From positions 1 to 26,452 of the forward strand of contig CAZKYS010000021.1 in assembly GCA_964557085.1 (NCBI GenBank): 26,452 nt of DNA, read 5' to 3'. The notes beneath the pieces are model-generated. The model was not told where the DNA came from. It did no database searches and worked only from the letters and a program-made list of their open reading frames with translations. The translations under genes were made by a program, and so were the position numbers. This DNA is from Pseudaquidulcibacter sp964557085 (GTDB lineage: Bacteria > Pseudomonadota > Alphaproteobacteria > Caulobacterales > Aquidulcibacteraceae). Every line of letters starts with the position of its first letter. Positions within the stretch are counted from its first letter, which is position 1. Below are positions 15,464 to 23,683 of the stretch, piece by piece.

Positions 15464-15889
15464 ATGGCGTTTGATGTAAAAGGTTTACTTGATAAAGTTG
15501 GTGGCAATGACCTTGTAAAAGGTTTGTCTGAAAAAGTTGGTGTTGGCGCAGAACAAGCACAAAATGTTGCACATGAACTTTTGGCAAAAGCACAAGAAAC
15601 AGGTACAAATCTTGTTGATAATGCTGAAGAAGTTGCGGCTAAACTTGGCGTTCCTGTTGAAAAAGTTCAAGAAATCGCGGGCGGCCTTGGTGACACTTTA
15701 AAAGCTAAAGCTGATCAATTGGGCGAAATGGCAAGCGGTGCATTTGGTGGCGTTATGGCTAAATTGAATGATTCACCAATCGGCGGCGTTCTTAAAGGCC
15801 TTGATAAAGATGGCGACGGCAACCCTGTTAATGACCTTGTTGATGGCGCCAAAAATATGCTTGGCGGTATTTTCGGCAAAAAAGAATAG
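15464..15889 (+). CDS. Small protein with repeated helices and a DxDxDG calcium-loop-like motif
   Basis: I do not recognise a characterised gene. The 141-residue product has no signal peptide. It contains two related helical segments: EKVGVGAEQAQNVAHELLAK (23-42) and AKLGVPVEKVQEIAGGLGDT (59-78). A Gly-rich part follows, then an acidic loop at 114-124, DKDGDGNPVND, and a GGIFGKKE tail. The loop has D at positions 1, 3, 5 and 11, like calcium-binding DxDxDG loops, and resembles C-termini of DUF937/YidB-like proteins as I recall them. AGGAGG at 15453-15458, five bases before the ATG, is the strongest ribosome binding site in the window. A promoter-like pair upstream and a perfect terminator downstream make it a separate, probably well-expressed unit. 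Calcium binding is inference. Confidence 0.85.
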   Translation: MAFDVKGLLDKVGGNDLVKGLSEKVGVGAEQAQNVAHELLAKAQETGTNLVDNAEEVAAKLGVPVEKVQEIAGGLGDTLKAKADQLGEMASGAFGGVMAKLNDSPIGGVLKGLDKDGDGNPVNDLVDGAKNMLGGIFGKKE

Positions 15890-15912
15890 TTTTTCTATAA
15901 AATGAATATAGG

Positions 15913-15943
15913 ATGGCGCAAAGCATGGCTTTGCGCCATTTTT
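15913..15943 (+). terminator. Strong rho-independent terminator
   Basis: ATGGCGCAAAGC and GCTTTGCGCCAT form a perfect 12-base-pair stem around ATG, followed by TTTT. It starts 23 bases after the stop of the 141-residue protein gene. The next gene's open frame begins inside this hairpin, which shows that its longest start is wrong. Confidence 0.93.
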
Positions 15944-15957
15944 GTTTGGAGTTTTTG

Positions 15958-16779
15958 ATGCGTCGAATTTTACCGTTCATATTTGTATTGTTTAGCGCAC
16001 CTGCTTTTGCGCAAACTGGTTTAGGCGGCATAATTGATACCGAACATGAATTTGCCCAAAAAACTAAAGATACAAATTATGCCGAAGGTTTTCTTGCATT
16101 CGCAGATAGAAATGCGGTTTGGTTTAATCCAAATCCGCGTAATGCCTTTAATGAATTAACCGAAATGGCGAATGCACCAGATTCAAAAAGTCCAAGTGCA
16201 TTGCGTTGGTATCCAAATTTTATTGGTGTTTCATCAAGTGATGATTTTGGTTTTGATTTGGGGGCATATTATATCGAAAACACCGATAAATCAGGGCTTT
16301 TCTTTACAATTTGGCAAAAAGATGACCAAGGTAATTGGCGCTATACATTAGATACAGGTGCGGCAAGTTTTAATAATATTGCACAAATGCCAAAGGATAA
16401 TGCTTATTCAAATCTTGAAATTGCCCAAACAGCCCCAGATAAAAATATTTTTGATTTTGACGAAAAAATCAATGAACAATTATCAATTTCAAATGCCAAA
16501 GATGTTTTTGCAAATTATGCGAATGATAAAACCATAATCCTAACTGAAAATATGGTTCCAAGTAATTTTGGCGGGGATAAAAACGCACTTATCGCATCAC
16601 GTCCCCTTGGTGATTGGGAATTTTCAGGGGTTCAAATGTCAAAAACGCGCGATTTAATCGCAACCTTTGGCAATGTAAAAAGTGCCGAAAAACCACTTGG
16701 TGAATATGTTCGCCTTTGGCAATGGCAGGGGCAGAAGTATCAATTGATTATTGATATTTATAAACCGCGAAAAGAATAG
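15958..16779 (+). CDS. Secreted NTF2-like (DUF4440/SnoaL-type) protein
   Basis: The 273-residue product has a clear signal peptide (MRRILPFIFVLFSAPAFA|Q). The body starts DTEHEFAQKTKDTNYAEGFL and continues ADRNAVWFNP, then LRWYPNFIGVSSSDDFGFDLG and FFTIWQKDDQGNWRYTLDTG. This is the order of strands in DUF4440/SnoaL-like NTF2-fold proteins, where the final W-x-K-x3-G-x-W block closes the cone. A second half (about 150-273) repeats part of this pattern less clearly. No catalytic residues are recognisable, and the substrate is unknown. ATG 15958 has GGAG upstream; the frame extends back to 15913 but that stretch is the terminator hairpin. Its stop abuts the stop of the convergent CorC gene with no bases between. 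Confidence 0.75.
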   Translation: MRRILPFIFVLFSAPAFAQTGLGGIIDTEHEFAQKTKDTNYAEGFLAFADRNAVWFNPNPRNAFNELTEMANAPDSKSPSALRWYPNFIGVSSSDDFGFDLGAYYIENTDKSGLFFTIWQKDDQGNWRYTLDTGAASFNNIAQMPKDNAYSNLEIAQTAPDKNIFDFDEKINEQLSISNAKDVFANYANDKTIILTENMVPSNFGGDKNALIASRPLGDWEFSGVQMSKTRDLIATFGNVKSAEKPLGEYVRLWQWQGQKYQLIIDIYKPRKE

Positions 16780-18057
16780 TTATTCGCCTTTGGCATCATC
16801 TTCTTTGAAAATTCTTAAGGCAAGGATTTGGTTTCTTTGTTTGCGTAAAACCACAAATCTAAAACCGTGGAATGAAAAACTTTGCCCAACATTTGGTATT
16901 GATTGCGCCTCATGTAATACAAGCCCCGCAACGGTTACCGCATCTTCATCGGGTAAATCCCAATCCTTATAACGGTTTAAATCACGGATAGGTAGCCAAC
17001 CATCAACATTGATAGAGCCATCGGCCTGTGGGCGAATGCCGGTTTTTTGAATATCGTGTTCGTCAACAATTTCGCCAACGATTTCTTCCAAAACATCCTC
17101 TAGTGTAACCAGACCTTGCAAAACGCCATATTCATCAACCACAAGGGCAAAGTGATTGCGCTGTTTCAAAAACTCCTCAAGTTGTTCTTGAAGTGTGGTC
17201 GTATCAGGCACAAACCACGGCGCTTTCATGATTTTATCAATCTCAAGACTTTCAATATCACCGTCATTTTCGGCAATTGCGCGTAATAAATCCTTGGTAT
17301 GAAGCACGCCAACGATATTTTCCGCCTCATCCTTATAAAGTGGAACGCGTGAATGTGGGGTTGAAATAATTTGGTTCAAAATTTCGCGTGGTGGATTTGA
17401 AATATCCAATGTTTTCATTGATTTACGATGCACCATAATATCTGAAACATCCAAATCTTTTAAATCCAAAATACCACCAAGGCGATCTTGATCTTCTTTT
17501 TCCAAATGTCCTGATTGACGGCCCAATTCCACCGCGCCGCGAATTTCCGCCAATGCTTGTTCGGTTGTGTAAACCTCGCCCTTTATGCCCATCATTTTCA
17601 TCAAAAGACTAACAAGGCCAGTGATAACAAACATAATAGGTGCAAGGATTTTCACCATTATTTTAACAGGCAAAGAGACCGAACGCGAAATATCATCCGC
17701 CCCATTAATTGCCATTGATTTTGGTAAAATCTCACCAAAAATCAAAAGTAGGGGGGTAAGGATGATTGTTGAAAGTGCGGCACCCGCCTCGCCATATAAT
17801 CTTGTAAAAATAATGGTTGCAATCGCCGATGCACCAATCGTTACAAGGTTTGAACCAAGTAAGATTGCACCAATCATATCGGCACGCTCTTCTAGCAATT
17901 GGTTTACGCGGGCCGCCTTTACATCACCCTCTTTTTCCAAAGTTGCCATTTTGGCGCGCGATGCAGCGGTTAATGCGGTTTCCGCCAAAGAGAAAAAGGC
18001 ATTCAATCCAATAAGAAAGAAAATCAAAAGTGCCGTATAAATAAGACCATTCATCAT
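16780..18057 (-). CDS. CNNM/CorC (HlyC/CorC) family membrane protein with CBS pair
   Basis: The product (about 425 residues) has an N-terminal CNNM/DUF21 membrane domain to about 170, including NAFFSLAETALTAASRAKM and PLLLIFGEILPKSMA, two family hallmarks. Two CBS domains follow (about 195-320; DIMVHRKSMKTLDI, NHFALVVDEYGVLQGLVTLE), then a C-terminal CorC_HlyC transporter-associated domain ending with the GQSFSFHGFRFVVL strand. Family members act in Mg2+/Co2+ export or homeostasis at the inner membrane; the old name hemolysin is misleading. Start choice: ATG-ATG at 18057/18054, one base after the aroB stop; ten further in-frame codons upstream lie inside aroB. It follows aroK-aroB in an operon-like string, an order seen in other alphaproteobacteria. 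Confidence 0.93.
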   Translation of the reverse strand: MMNGLIYTALLIFFLIGLNAFFSLAETALTAASRAKMATLEKEGDVKAARVNQLLEERADMIGAILLGSNLVTIGASAIATIIFTRLYGEAGAALSTIILTPLLLIFGEILPKSMAINGADDISRSVSLPVKIMVKILAPIMFVITGLVSLLMKMMGIKGEVYTTEQALAEIRGAVELGRQSGHLEKEDQDRLGGILDLKDLDVSDIMVHRKSMKTLDISNPPREILNQIISTPHSRVPLYKDEAENIVGVLHTKDLLRAIAENDGDIESLEIDKIMKAPWFVPDTTTLQEQLEEFLKQRNHFALVVDEYGVLQGLVTLEDVLEEIVGEIVDEHDIQKTGIRPQADGSINVDGWLPIRDLNRYKDWDLPDEDAVTVAGLVLHEAQSIPNVGQSFSFHGFRFVVLRKQRNQILALRIFKEDDAKGE

Positions 18058-18058
18058 T

Positions 18059-19174
18059 TTATGCCGCTTTGGCGCACTCACTTTCAAGGAAAAGTTTCAA
18101 TTTATCAATTGGGGCATTTTTATATACAAAAGCGTCGCCAATATTATTCAACAGAATTAAATTAATTTGCCCGCCCGAATTTTTCTTATCATGGCGCATT
18201 GTCTCAAGCATGTCATCAGCATTGAAATTATTATTATCTAATTTAGTGCGATAGCCGCAATTTTGGATGAAATTTTCAATACGCTTTGCGCTTTGCCCAT
18301 CCAATAATTCTAATTGACGCGAAAAATTAGCCGCCATTACAATACCGCAGGCAACCGCTTCGCCATGGCGCCATAATTGTTCATTATAATTTACGCCCGC
18401 TTCAATTGCGTGTGCAAAAGTATGGCCAAGGTTTAATAGGGCGCGAATTCCACTTTCGCGTTCATCTTTTGCAACAATATCTGCTTTGGCTTTTATTGCG
18501 GTTTCGATTGCAAAGCGGCGTTCAACTGAATTTTCTTCAAGGATTTTGGCATAATTTTTATCGCAATAATCAAAGAATTGCGCATCATTAATAAGGCCAA
18601 TTTTGAAAATTTCGGCAAAGCCCGCCATTAAATCGCGTTGTGGTAAAGTATCCAAAACCAATGGATCAATTAAAACCGCGCGCGGTTGCCAAAATAGGCC
18701 AACAAGGTTTTTGCCCGCTTTTGCATTAATTGCGGTTTTCCCACCAACCGATGAATCAACTTGTGACAAAAGTGTGGTTGGAATTTGAATGAAATCAATC
18801 CCACGATTTACAACCCCTGCCACAAAGCCCGATAAATCACCTGTTACACCGCCGCCAAAGGCAATTATTAAATCACCGCGTTCGGCACCAAATGAAAGCA
18901 GGCTTTCAATTACATTTTCAAAAGAAGCAAAACTTTTTGATTTTTCACCGCTTTGAATTTCGATAATATTATATTCGACATTTGCATTTTTTATCGATGA
19001 TAATAATTTTTCGCCATGAAGTTTAAGGGCATTGCAATCAGCAATTATATGAAGTTTTCCGCTTTTTGAAAATGGCGCAATATGTTCATAAGCATTATTT
19101 AAAATGCCATTCTGCACCAATATTTCATAGCTTCTTGCATCAAGGCCAACTTCAATTTTGCTTAAATTATCCAT
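18059..19174 (-). CDS. aroB: 3-dehydroquinate synthase
   Basis: AroB converts DAHP to 3-dehydroquinate, the second step of the shikimate pathway, using NAD+ and a divalent metal. The 371-residue product has the NAD-binding FGGGVTGDLSGFVAG (106-120), the conserved PTTLLSQVDSSVGGKTAIN (132-150), and metal ligands E188 (AGFAEIFKIG), H251 (LNLGHTFAHAIE) and H270 (RHGEAVACG). ATG 19174 overlaps the aroK stop by eight bases, so the two are probably coupled. The frame is open to 19207, but those codons are inside aroK and AAGAAG lies upstream of 19174. CorC follows immediately. Confidence 0.97.
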   Translation of the reverse strand: MDNLSKIEVGLDARSYEILVQNGILNNAYEHIAPFSKSGKLHIIADCNALKLHGEKLLSSIKNANVEYNIIEIQSGEKSKSFASFENVIESLLSFGAERGDLIIAFGGGVTGDLSGFVAGVVNRGIDFIQIPTTLLSQVDSSVGGKTAINAKAGKNLVGLFWQPRAVLIDPLVLDTLPQRDLMAGFAEIFKIGLINDAQFFDYCDKNYAKILEENSVERRFAIETAIKAKADIVAKDERESGIRALLNLGHTFAHAIEAGVNYNEQLWRHGEAVACGIVMAANFSRQLELLDGQSAKRIENFIQNCGYRTKLDNNNFNADDMLETMRHDKKNSGGQINLILLNNIGDAFVYKNAPIDKLKLFLESECAKAA

Positions 19175-19772
19175 TATTATCTTCTTGTGGTTCAAAAACT
19201 TCGCCATATTCTTTTAATGCCGCAATGACATTATTGACCGTTATTGAATGTGGGCCATCAACTGAATCAACGATAATGTCGGCCTGCTCATAAACGGGGT
19301 AACGTGCTGTCATCAAATCAATCATAGTCTGACGCGGGTTTTCAGTATGCAATAATGGGCGCTCATTACGCCTTGAAACGCGGTGCATTAAAGTATCAAT
19401 ATCGGCCCTTAGCCAAACTGTTATGGCTTTTTCGCGTAAAATAATTCTTGTAAGTGGGTTCATGAATGCGCCGCCACCAGTTGCAAGAATTTGTGGTTTT
19501 TGTTCCAAAAGCCGTGCAATAACACGGCGTTCGCCGGCGCGAAATTCTTCTTCGCCACGTTCTTGAAATATATCTTTTATCGAGCGACCCGCCGCAATTA
19601 CAATCTCATCATCGGCATCAACAAAATCAACCCCAAGACTAGACGCCATACGGCGTCCAACGGTTGATTTTCCCGCACCCATCAATCCAACGAGGGCCAC
19701 AGTTTTCAATAACTTGGGCGGATTGTCGCCCAAGATTGTCTGCCCTTCCAACTCAATATCCTTTAACATCAT
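19167..19772 (-). CDS. aroK: Shikimate kinase
   Basis: AroK phosphorylates shikimate to shikimate 3-phosphate. The 201-residue product has Walker A GLMGAGKST at 29-37, the shikimate-binding DADDEI (52-57), RGEEEFRAGE and GGGAF segments, and the lid region SRRNERPLLH. The N-terminus is about 20 residues longer than the E. coli enzyme before the P-loop, as is usual in alphaproteobacteria. Two adjacent ATGs (19772, 19769) are possible; neither has a strong Shine-Dalgarno. It heads the aroK-aroB-CorC string and is divergent from the secreted protein gene at 19916, with a 143-base control region between them that shows no site I can name with confidence. Confidence 0.96.
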   Translation of the reverse strand: MMLKDIELEGQTILGDNPPKLLKTVALVGLMGAGKSTVGRRMASSLGVDFVDADDEIVIAAGRSIKDIFQERGEEEFRAGERRVIARLLEQKPQILATGGGAFMNPLTRIILREKAITVWLRADIDTLMHRVSRRNERPLLHTENPRQTMIDLMTARYPVYEQADIIVDSVDGPHSITVNNVIAALKEYGEVFEPQEDNNG

Positions 19773-19915
19773 GAAAATGTTCTAACATCTCTGATTTTAA
19801 TGTTAAATGGCGTCTTATGTCTATAGATTCAAACTTTATAGGTGTAAAAATTTGCAATATTGCCATTGTTTTGCCGTAAAAATCACCAAAATATCGATTT
19901 CTTAATTAATTTTGA

Positions 19916-21646
19916 ATGACCCTAAGTCTAAAAATATATTCCATGAGATTTTCGAACAAATTTTTGACGCTTTGTCTTTTTTCCTTCAATGCCTGCTTTT
20001 TAGTGCCGCATGAAGCGCGCGCCCAAGAAGCTAATACATTGGTGACGCCGCGCATTGCCGCGCCAATTACTGTTAATTCTAGTGAGATTAAAGATGTAAA
20101 ATTATGGGGCTTTTATCAGGAATTGGCAGAAGGCCCAATGCTTTCAAGTGATTTATGGAAAAATTCAAACTCTGCAAACTTAAAATTCGCCTTTACAAAA
20201 ATAACAAGTGATCAAAAATTTATTCCGCTTTTGTCATTAAGTAAAAGGGCGATATTTTCGGGCGGGATTGGGCCTGATAATGATGATGACAACCTTGGGC
20301 TTTTGCGCTTTAATGCGGCGCTTAATGTTGGTGATATTGCACAGGCAAACCAATTAATTGGCGAATTATCCGATGTGACATCTAATGAAAGCCTTGCAAT
20401 TTCATATGCTGATAATTTGCTTTATGAAAATAGAATTGAAGATGCCTGTCAGATTGTTTCAATCTTGAAAACAAATGCGCCGAATAAAAAACTTCTTGAA
20501 TTACGCGCGGCATGTTTTGCACTTCATAATGAAGGGGCGGCGGCGAATTTATCATTGGAAGTTGCCGCAAGCCTTAATAATAAGAAAAATGATGATTGGC
20601 TTTATCGTTCAATAAATTATGTTGGCGCGATGAATGGCGATAATCCGCCTGCTTTTGCACGTGATTTTGATTTTAATGGTGATAATGGCGTTAATTACGC
20701 GCTTTCAAATCGTGCCAAGGCAAAATTAAATACAAATATCCCAAAGCGTGCCTTTGAAAGATATATGATTGATAATGGCATTGGCGAAACTAAAACCGCA
20801 CTAAATGCGGTGCGTTTTGGAATTGGTGAATATGGGGATTTAAAAAAATTCTTTGTTAAAAAAAGCAATGTTGAAAACACATCTAACGTGATTTCTGATA
20901 CTGTAATTGCAGTTGATAATCCAAGTTTTGCAATCGAAGATTTTCTAAAAAATGCCACTGACTTTAATGAATTTTATGGGCTTTCAAAATCTTCGGCAAG
21001 TGAAATTGCGCAAATCAAAGAAACCAATATCGATAATGCCAAAACATTTGCCGCCGCATCTTTAATAAATAAAAACAAGGATAGTTTTTCAAGATTTATG
21101 GCAATAGATTTTGATAATGATGATGCCTTTAAACTGGCAGGTTCAATCGAATTTGGTGATAAATTTGATTATGATTTACCCGCAAGGCTTAAAAAAGCGA
21201 AAAATCAAAATGAAATAAATCTTGCCCTTGGTGATGCATTAATTGCCAATGCACTTGGCGCAAATATTGGTATGGATGATTTTTGGCGTGGTAATTTTGG
21301 AACTAAAACCCCTGCTTCGCAAACCATTCTATTTGCTCTTGATGATGCCACAAAACGTGGTGCAAAAGGGGAGGTGGCCTTATTGGCGCATCTTGCAATG
21401 CAAGGGCAAAATCCAAATAATGTAGATATTTTGGCAATGACGCGAATTATTGCAAATCTAAATCAAACCGGTTTTGTTCAAGAAGCCAAAGATTTGGCGG
21501 TTTTCACAATTCTTGCACGAAATCTTGAATTTGCCCAACCTGCGCCGCCATCTGCACCAATTACAAAATCAATTACAAGCTCCTTGCCAAAAATTATTTC
21601 AAAATCTTCCCCAAGTAGCCCACCAAAGGTGAAAAATATTGATTGA
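19916..21646 (+). CDS. Large secreted alpha-helical protein of unknown function
   Basis: I do not recognise a characterised family. The 576-residue product has a signal peptide ending HEARA|QE. The first 350 residues include amphipathic helix pairs with a TPR-like look (for example ISYADNLLYENRIEDACQIV and LLELRAACFALHNEGAAANL). The middle is Asn/Asp/Lys-rich, and the last 40 residues are a Pro/Ser/Lys low-complexity tail (PSAPITKSITSSLPKIISKS). ATG 19916 is the longest start; ATG 19943 would give a more classical 29-residue signal peptide, and neither has a good Shine-Dalgarno. The 3' end overlaps xerD by eight bases. Similar uncharacterised secreted proteins sit between aroK and xerD in other alphaproteobacteria, as I recall. 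Periplasmic location is well supported; the role is not. Confidence 0.8.
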   Translation: MTLSLKIYSMRFSNKFLTLCLFSFNACFLVPHEARAQEANTLVTPRIAAPITVNSSEIKDVKLWGFYQELAEGPMLSSDLWKNSNSANLKFAFTKITSDQKFIPLLSLSKRAIFSGGIGPDNDDDNLGLLRFNAALNVGDIAQANQLIGELSDVTSNESLAISYADNLLYENRIEDACQIVSILKTNAPNKKLLELRAACFALHNEGAAANLSLEVAASLNNKKNDDWLYRSINYVGAMNGDNPPAFARDFDFNGDNGVNYALSNRAKAKLNTNIPKRAFERYMIDNGIGETKTALNAVRFGIGEYGDLKKFFVKKSNVENTSNVISDTVIAVDNPSFAIEDFLKNATDFNEFYGLSKSSASEIAQIKETNIDNAKTFAAASLINKNKDSFSRFMAIDFDNDDAFKLAGSIEFGDKFDYDLPARLKKAKNQNEINLALGDALIANALGANIGMDDFWRGNFGTKTPASQTILFALDDATKRGAKGEVALLAHLAMQGQNPNNVDILAMTRIIANLNQTGFVQEAKDLAVFTILARNLEFAQPAPPSAPITKSITSSLPKIISKSSPSSPPKVKNID

Positions 21647-22583
21647 TTTTATCAATAGTTTTTTAGAAATGATGGGCGCTGAACGCGGCGCTTCAAAAAA
21701 TACTATTGATGCTTATAGGCGTGATTTTGCCGATTTTAGACTATTCTTATTGCCAAAATTTGGCGAAGATTTTGATATAAATCAAATTAATCACGAAATC
21801 ATAAGCCTATATGCAATTGACCTTCAAAATCGGGGCTTAAGTGAGGGGACATTGCAAAGGCGAAGAAGCGCTTTGCGGCAATTTTTTCATTTCCTACTTG
21901 AAGAAAGACAAATTGAAACAGATCCCACGACACGTTGGGAGGCGCCAAAAAAATCGCGCTCTTTACCCAAAATCATCGAAAACAACGAAGTTGAAGCAAT
22001 AATAAATGCAATCGACCAATTAGATGGTATTGATGCCATACGCGCCCAATCAATGTTAGAATTAATATATGGCGCGGGTTTGCGTGTAACTGAATTGGTG
22101 GCAATGCCGATTGCAATAATTCCAATAAAAGAAATTATGGATGAAACCGCAAATTCGATGATTATTCGCGGTAAAGGCAATAAAGACAGGCTTATTCCAT
22201 TGGGTCGCCATGCGGTTTTGGCGCTTAAAAAATGGCTTGAAGTTCGCGAAATTACCATCCCGCAAAATGAACATGCGGCGCAAAAAGCCCGAAGATTCCT
22301 TTTTCCAGCCAATACAAAGGAAGGCCATTTTGGGCGCCGCCAATTTGCGCGGCTTTTGGATAAATTGGCGGCATTGGCAGGGCTTGATCCAACACGCCTT
22401 TCACCACATGTAATGCGCCACGCCTTTGCCACCCATTTATTAGAAGGCGGGGCGGATTTGCGGGTGGTTCAAACCATGCTTGGGCATGCCGATATTTCGA
22501 CAACTCAAATATATACTCATGTCGCATACAAAAAACTAAAGAATTTAGTTGAAACTAATCATCCTTTGGGTAAAAAGAATTAA
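21639..22583 (+). CDS. xerD: Tyrosine recombinase XerD
   Basis: XerD, with XerC, resolves chromosome dimers at dif during division. The 314-residue product has the N-terminal SAM-like core-binding domain (FLEMMGAERGASKNTIDAYR) and a complete catalytic set: R149 (YGAGLRVTEL), the beta-hairpin lysine in GKGNKDRLIPL, H257 and R260 (PHVMRH), H283 (LGHADIS) and nucleophile Y292 (TQIYTHV). The first codon is TTG at 21639, preceded by AAGGTG. It is needed for the conserved N-terminus, because the next ATG (21669) would remove the first ten residues. It overlaps the upstream gene by eight bases. XerD rather than XerC is chosen from the aroK neighbourhood and sequence feel. This is the housekeeping recombinase, not a mobile-element integrase. 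Confidence 0.93.
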   Translation: MIDFINSFLEMMGAERGASKNTIDAYRRDFADFRLFLLPKFGEDFDINQINHEIISLYAIDLQNRGLSEGTLQRRRSALRQFFHFLLEERQIETDPTTRWEAPKKSRSLPKIIENNEVEAIINAIDQLDGIDAIRAQSMLELIYGAGLRVTELVAMPIAIIPIKEIMDETANSMIIRGKGNKDRLIPLGRHAVLALKKWLEVREITIPQNEHAAQKARRFLFPANTKEGHFGRRQFARLLDKLAALAGLDPTRLSPHVMRHAFATHLLEGGADLRVVQTMLGHADISTTQIYTHVAYKKLKNLVETNHPLGKKN

Positions 22584-22620
22584 TATTGCAGTTGCGAGAT
22601 TGCGGCGCACAATAATTCTT
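22575..22620 (+). other. Imperfect stem-loop between xerD and the lyase gene
   Basis: AAGAAT (22575-22580) pairs with ATTCTT (22615-22620) and TATTG (22584-22588) with CAATA (22610-22614), leaving a 21-base GC-rich loop. It spans the xerD stop and ends two bases before the GGGGG Shine-Dalgarno of the next gene. No T tract follows, so it is not a classical terminator; it could affect translation of the lyase gene. Confidence 0.3.
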
Positions 22621-22631
22621 TGGGGGAAATT

Positions 22632-23681
22632 ATGAAAACACCACGTTCTTTTTACAAACCACTTGCGATTGGCGCGCCTAATCCTTATCGCGAATTACCT
22701 GTCGAAGTTCAACGTATGATTCATTTTGTGCCGCCGCATTTGGAAAAAGTTGTGGCAAAAGTTCCCGAAATTGCAAAAACAGTTGATGTAATTTTGGGCA
22801 ATCTTGAAGATGCCATTCCAGCAGGTGAAAAGGAAAATGCACGTGCAGGCTTCATTAAAATGGCACAGGCCACGGATTTTCGTAGCATGGGTACTGGTTT
22901 ATGGACACGCGTCAACTGCCTAAATAGCCCCTGGTTTTTGGATGATTTAATCGAAATTACTGGCGCAGTTGGCGCTAAATTAGATGTTATAATGATACCA
23001 AAGGTCGAAGGTGTTTGGGATATTCATTATGTTGACCAATTACTTGCGCAATTAGAGGCCAAGGCAGGCGTTAAAAAGCCAATATTGCTTCATGCAATTT
23101 TGGAAACTGCCGAAGGTGTGGCAAATGTTGAACAAATCGCCCTTGCAAGTCCGCGTATGCAGGGTATTTCCCTTGGCCCTGCGGATTTGGCGGCAAGCCG
23201 TGCGATGAAAACAACGCGCGTGGGCGGTGGTCATCCGATGTATCGGGTTTTATCTGATGCAAATGAAGATGGCGCGGCACGTGCATCAGTGCAGCAAGAT
23301 TTATGGCATTATACAATCGCCAAAATGGTTGATGCATGTCAGGCGGCAGGCATCAAAGCCTTTTATGGACCATTTGGTGATATTGCCGATTTGGATGCCT
23401 GCGAACAGCAGTTTAGAAATGCATTTTTGATGGGCTGCGCGGGTGCATGGTCACTTCATCCAAACCAAGTTGCGATTGCCAAACGCGTATTTTCGCCAGA
23501 CCCGCAAGAGGTTGCGTTTGCAAAGCGTATTTTAGAAGCTATGCCAGACGGCACGGGCGTTGCAATGCTTGATGGTAAAATGCAAGATGATGCAACCTGG
23601 AAACAGGCCAAAGTTATGGTTGATACGGCAAAATTGGTGGCGTCAAAAGATGCCGAATTTAAAGAAATATATGGTTTTTAA
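22632..23681 (+). CDS. HpcH/HpaI-CitE family CoA-ester lyase, malyl-CoA lyase-like
   Basis: The 349-residue product belongs to the CitE-like TIM-barrel lyases that cleave L-malyl-CoA to glyoxylate and acetyl-CoA, or beta-methylmalyl-CoA to glyoxylate and propionyl-CoA. Visible residues: GNLEDAIP (56-63), R93 in WTRVN, K124 in IPKVEG, and Mg2+ ligands E158 (ILETAEG) and D185 (LGPADLAA), whose spacing of 27 matches characterised Mcl enzymes. The C-terminal SLHPNQVAIAKRVFSP matches the Mcl lid region. The N-terminal 50 residues (KTPRSFYKPLAIGAPNPYRE) differ from classical Mcl and suggest a distinct subgroup. ATG 22632 has GGGGGAAATT upstream; the frame opens at a TTG at 22620 within the Shine-Dalgarno. 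No other glyoxylate, serine-cycle or 3-hydroxypropionate gene is nearby, so the substrate is uncertain. Confidence 0.88.
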   Translation: MKTPRSFYKPLAIGAPNPYRELPVEVQRMIHFVPPHLEKVVAKVPEIAKTVDVILGNLEDAIPAGEKENARAGFIKMAQATDFRSMGTGLWTRVNCLNSPWFLDDLIEITGAVGAKLDVIMIPKVEGVWDIHYVDQLLAQLEAKAGVKKPILLHAILETAEGVANVEQIALASPRMQGISLGPADLAASRAMKTTRVGGGHPMYRVLSDANEDGAARASVQQDLWHYTIAKMVDACQAAGIKAFYGPFGDIADLDACEQQFRNAFLMGCAGAWSLHPNQVAIAKRVFSPDPQEVAFAKRILEAMPDGTGVAMLDGKMQDDATWKQAKVMVDTAKLVASKDAEFKEIYGF

Positions 23682-23683
23682 TA

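Noticed and set aside
16780..18057. Hemolysin toxin
   Set aside because: HlyC/hemolysin labels for CNNM-CBS-CorC proteins are historical; the architecture is that of a cation homeostasis membrane protein.
19777..19788. ATGTTCTAACAT dyad upstream of aroK as a LexA box
   Set aside because: It does not fit the alphaproteobacterial GTTC-N7-GTTC pattern and has only five-base arms.
21887..22432. A 181-codon minus-strand open frame inside xerD
   Set aside because: It is the antisense of conserved XerD catalytic sequence; no motif and no start signal.
21639..22583. Phage or integron integrase marking a mobile element
   Set aside because: Sequence and aroK neighbourhood point to chromosomal XerD; no att repeats, tRNA or phage genes nearby.
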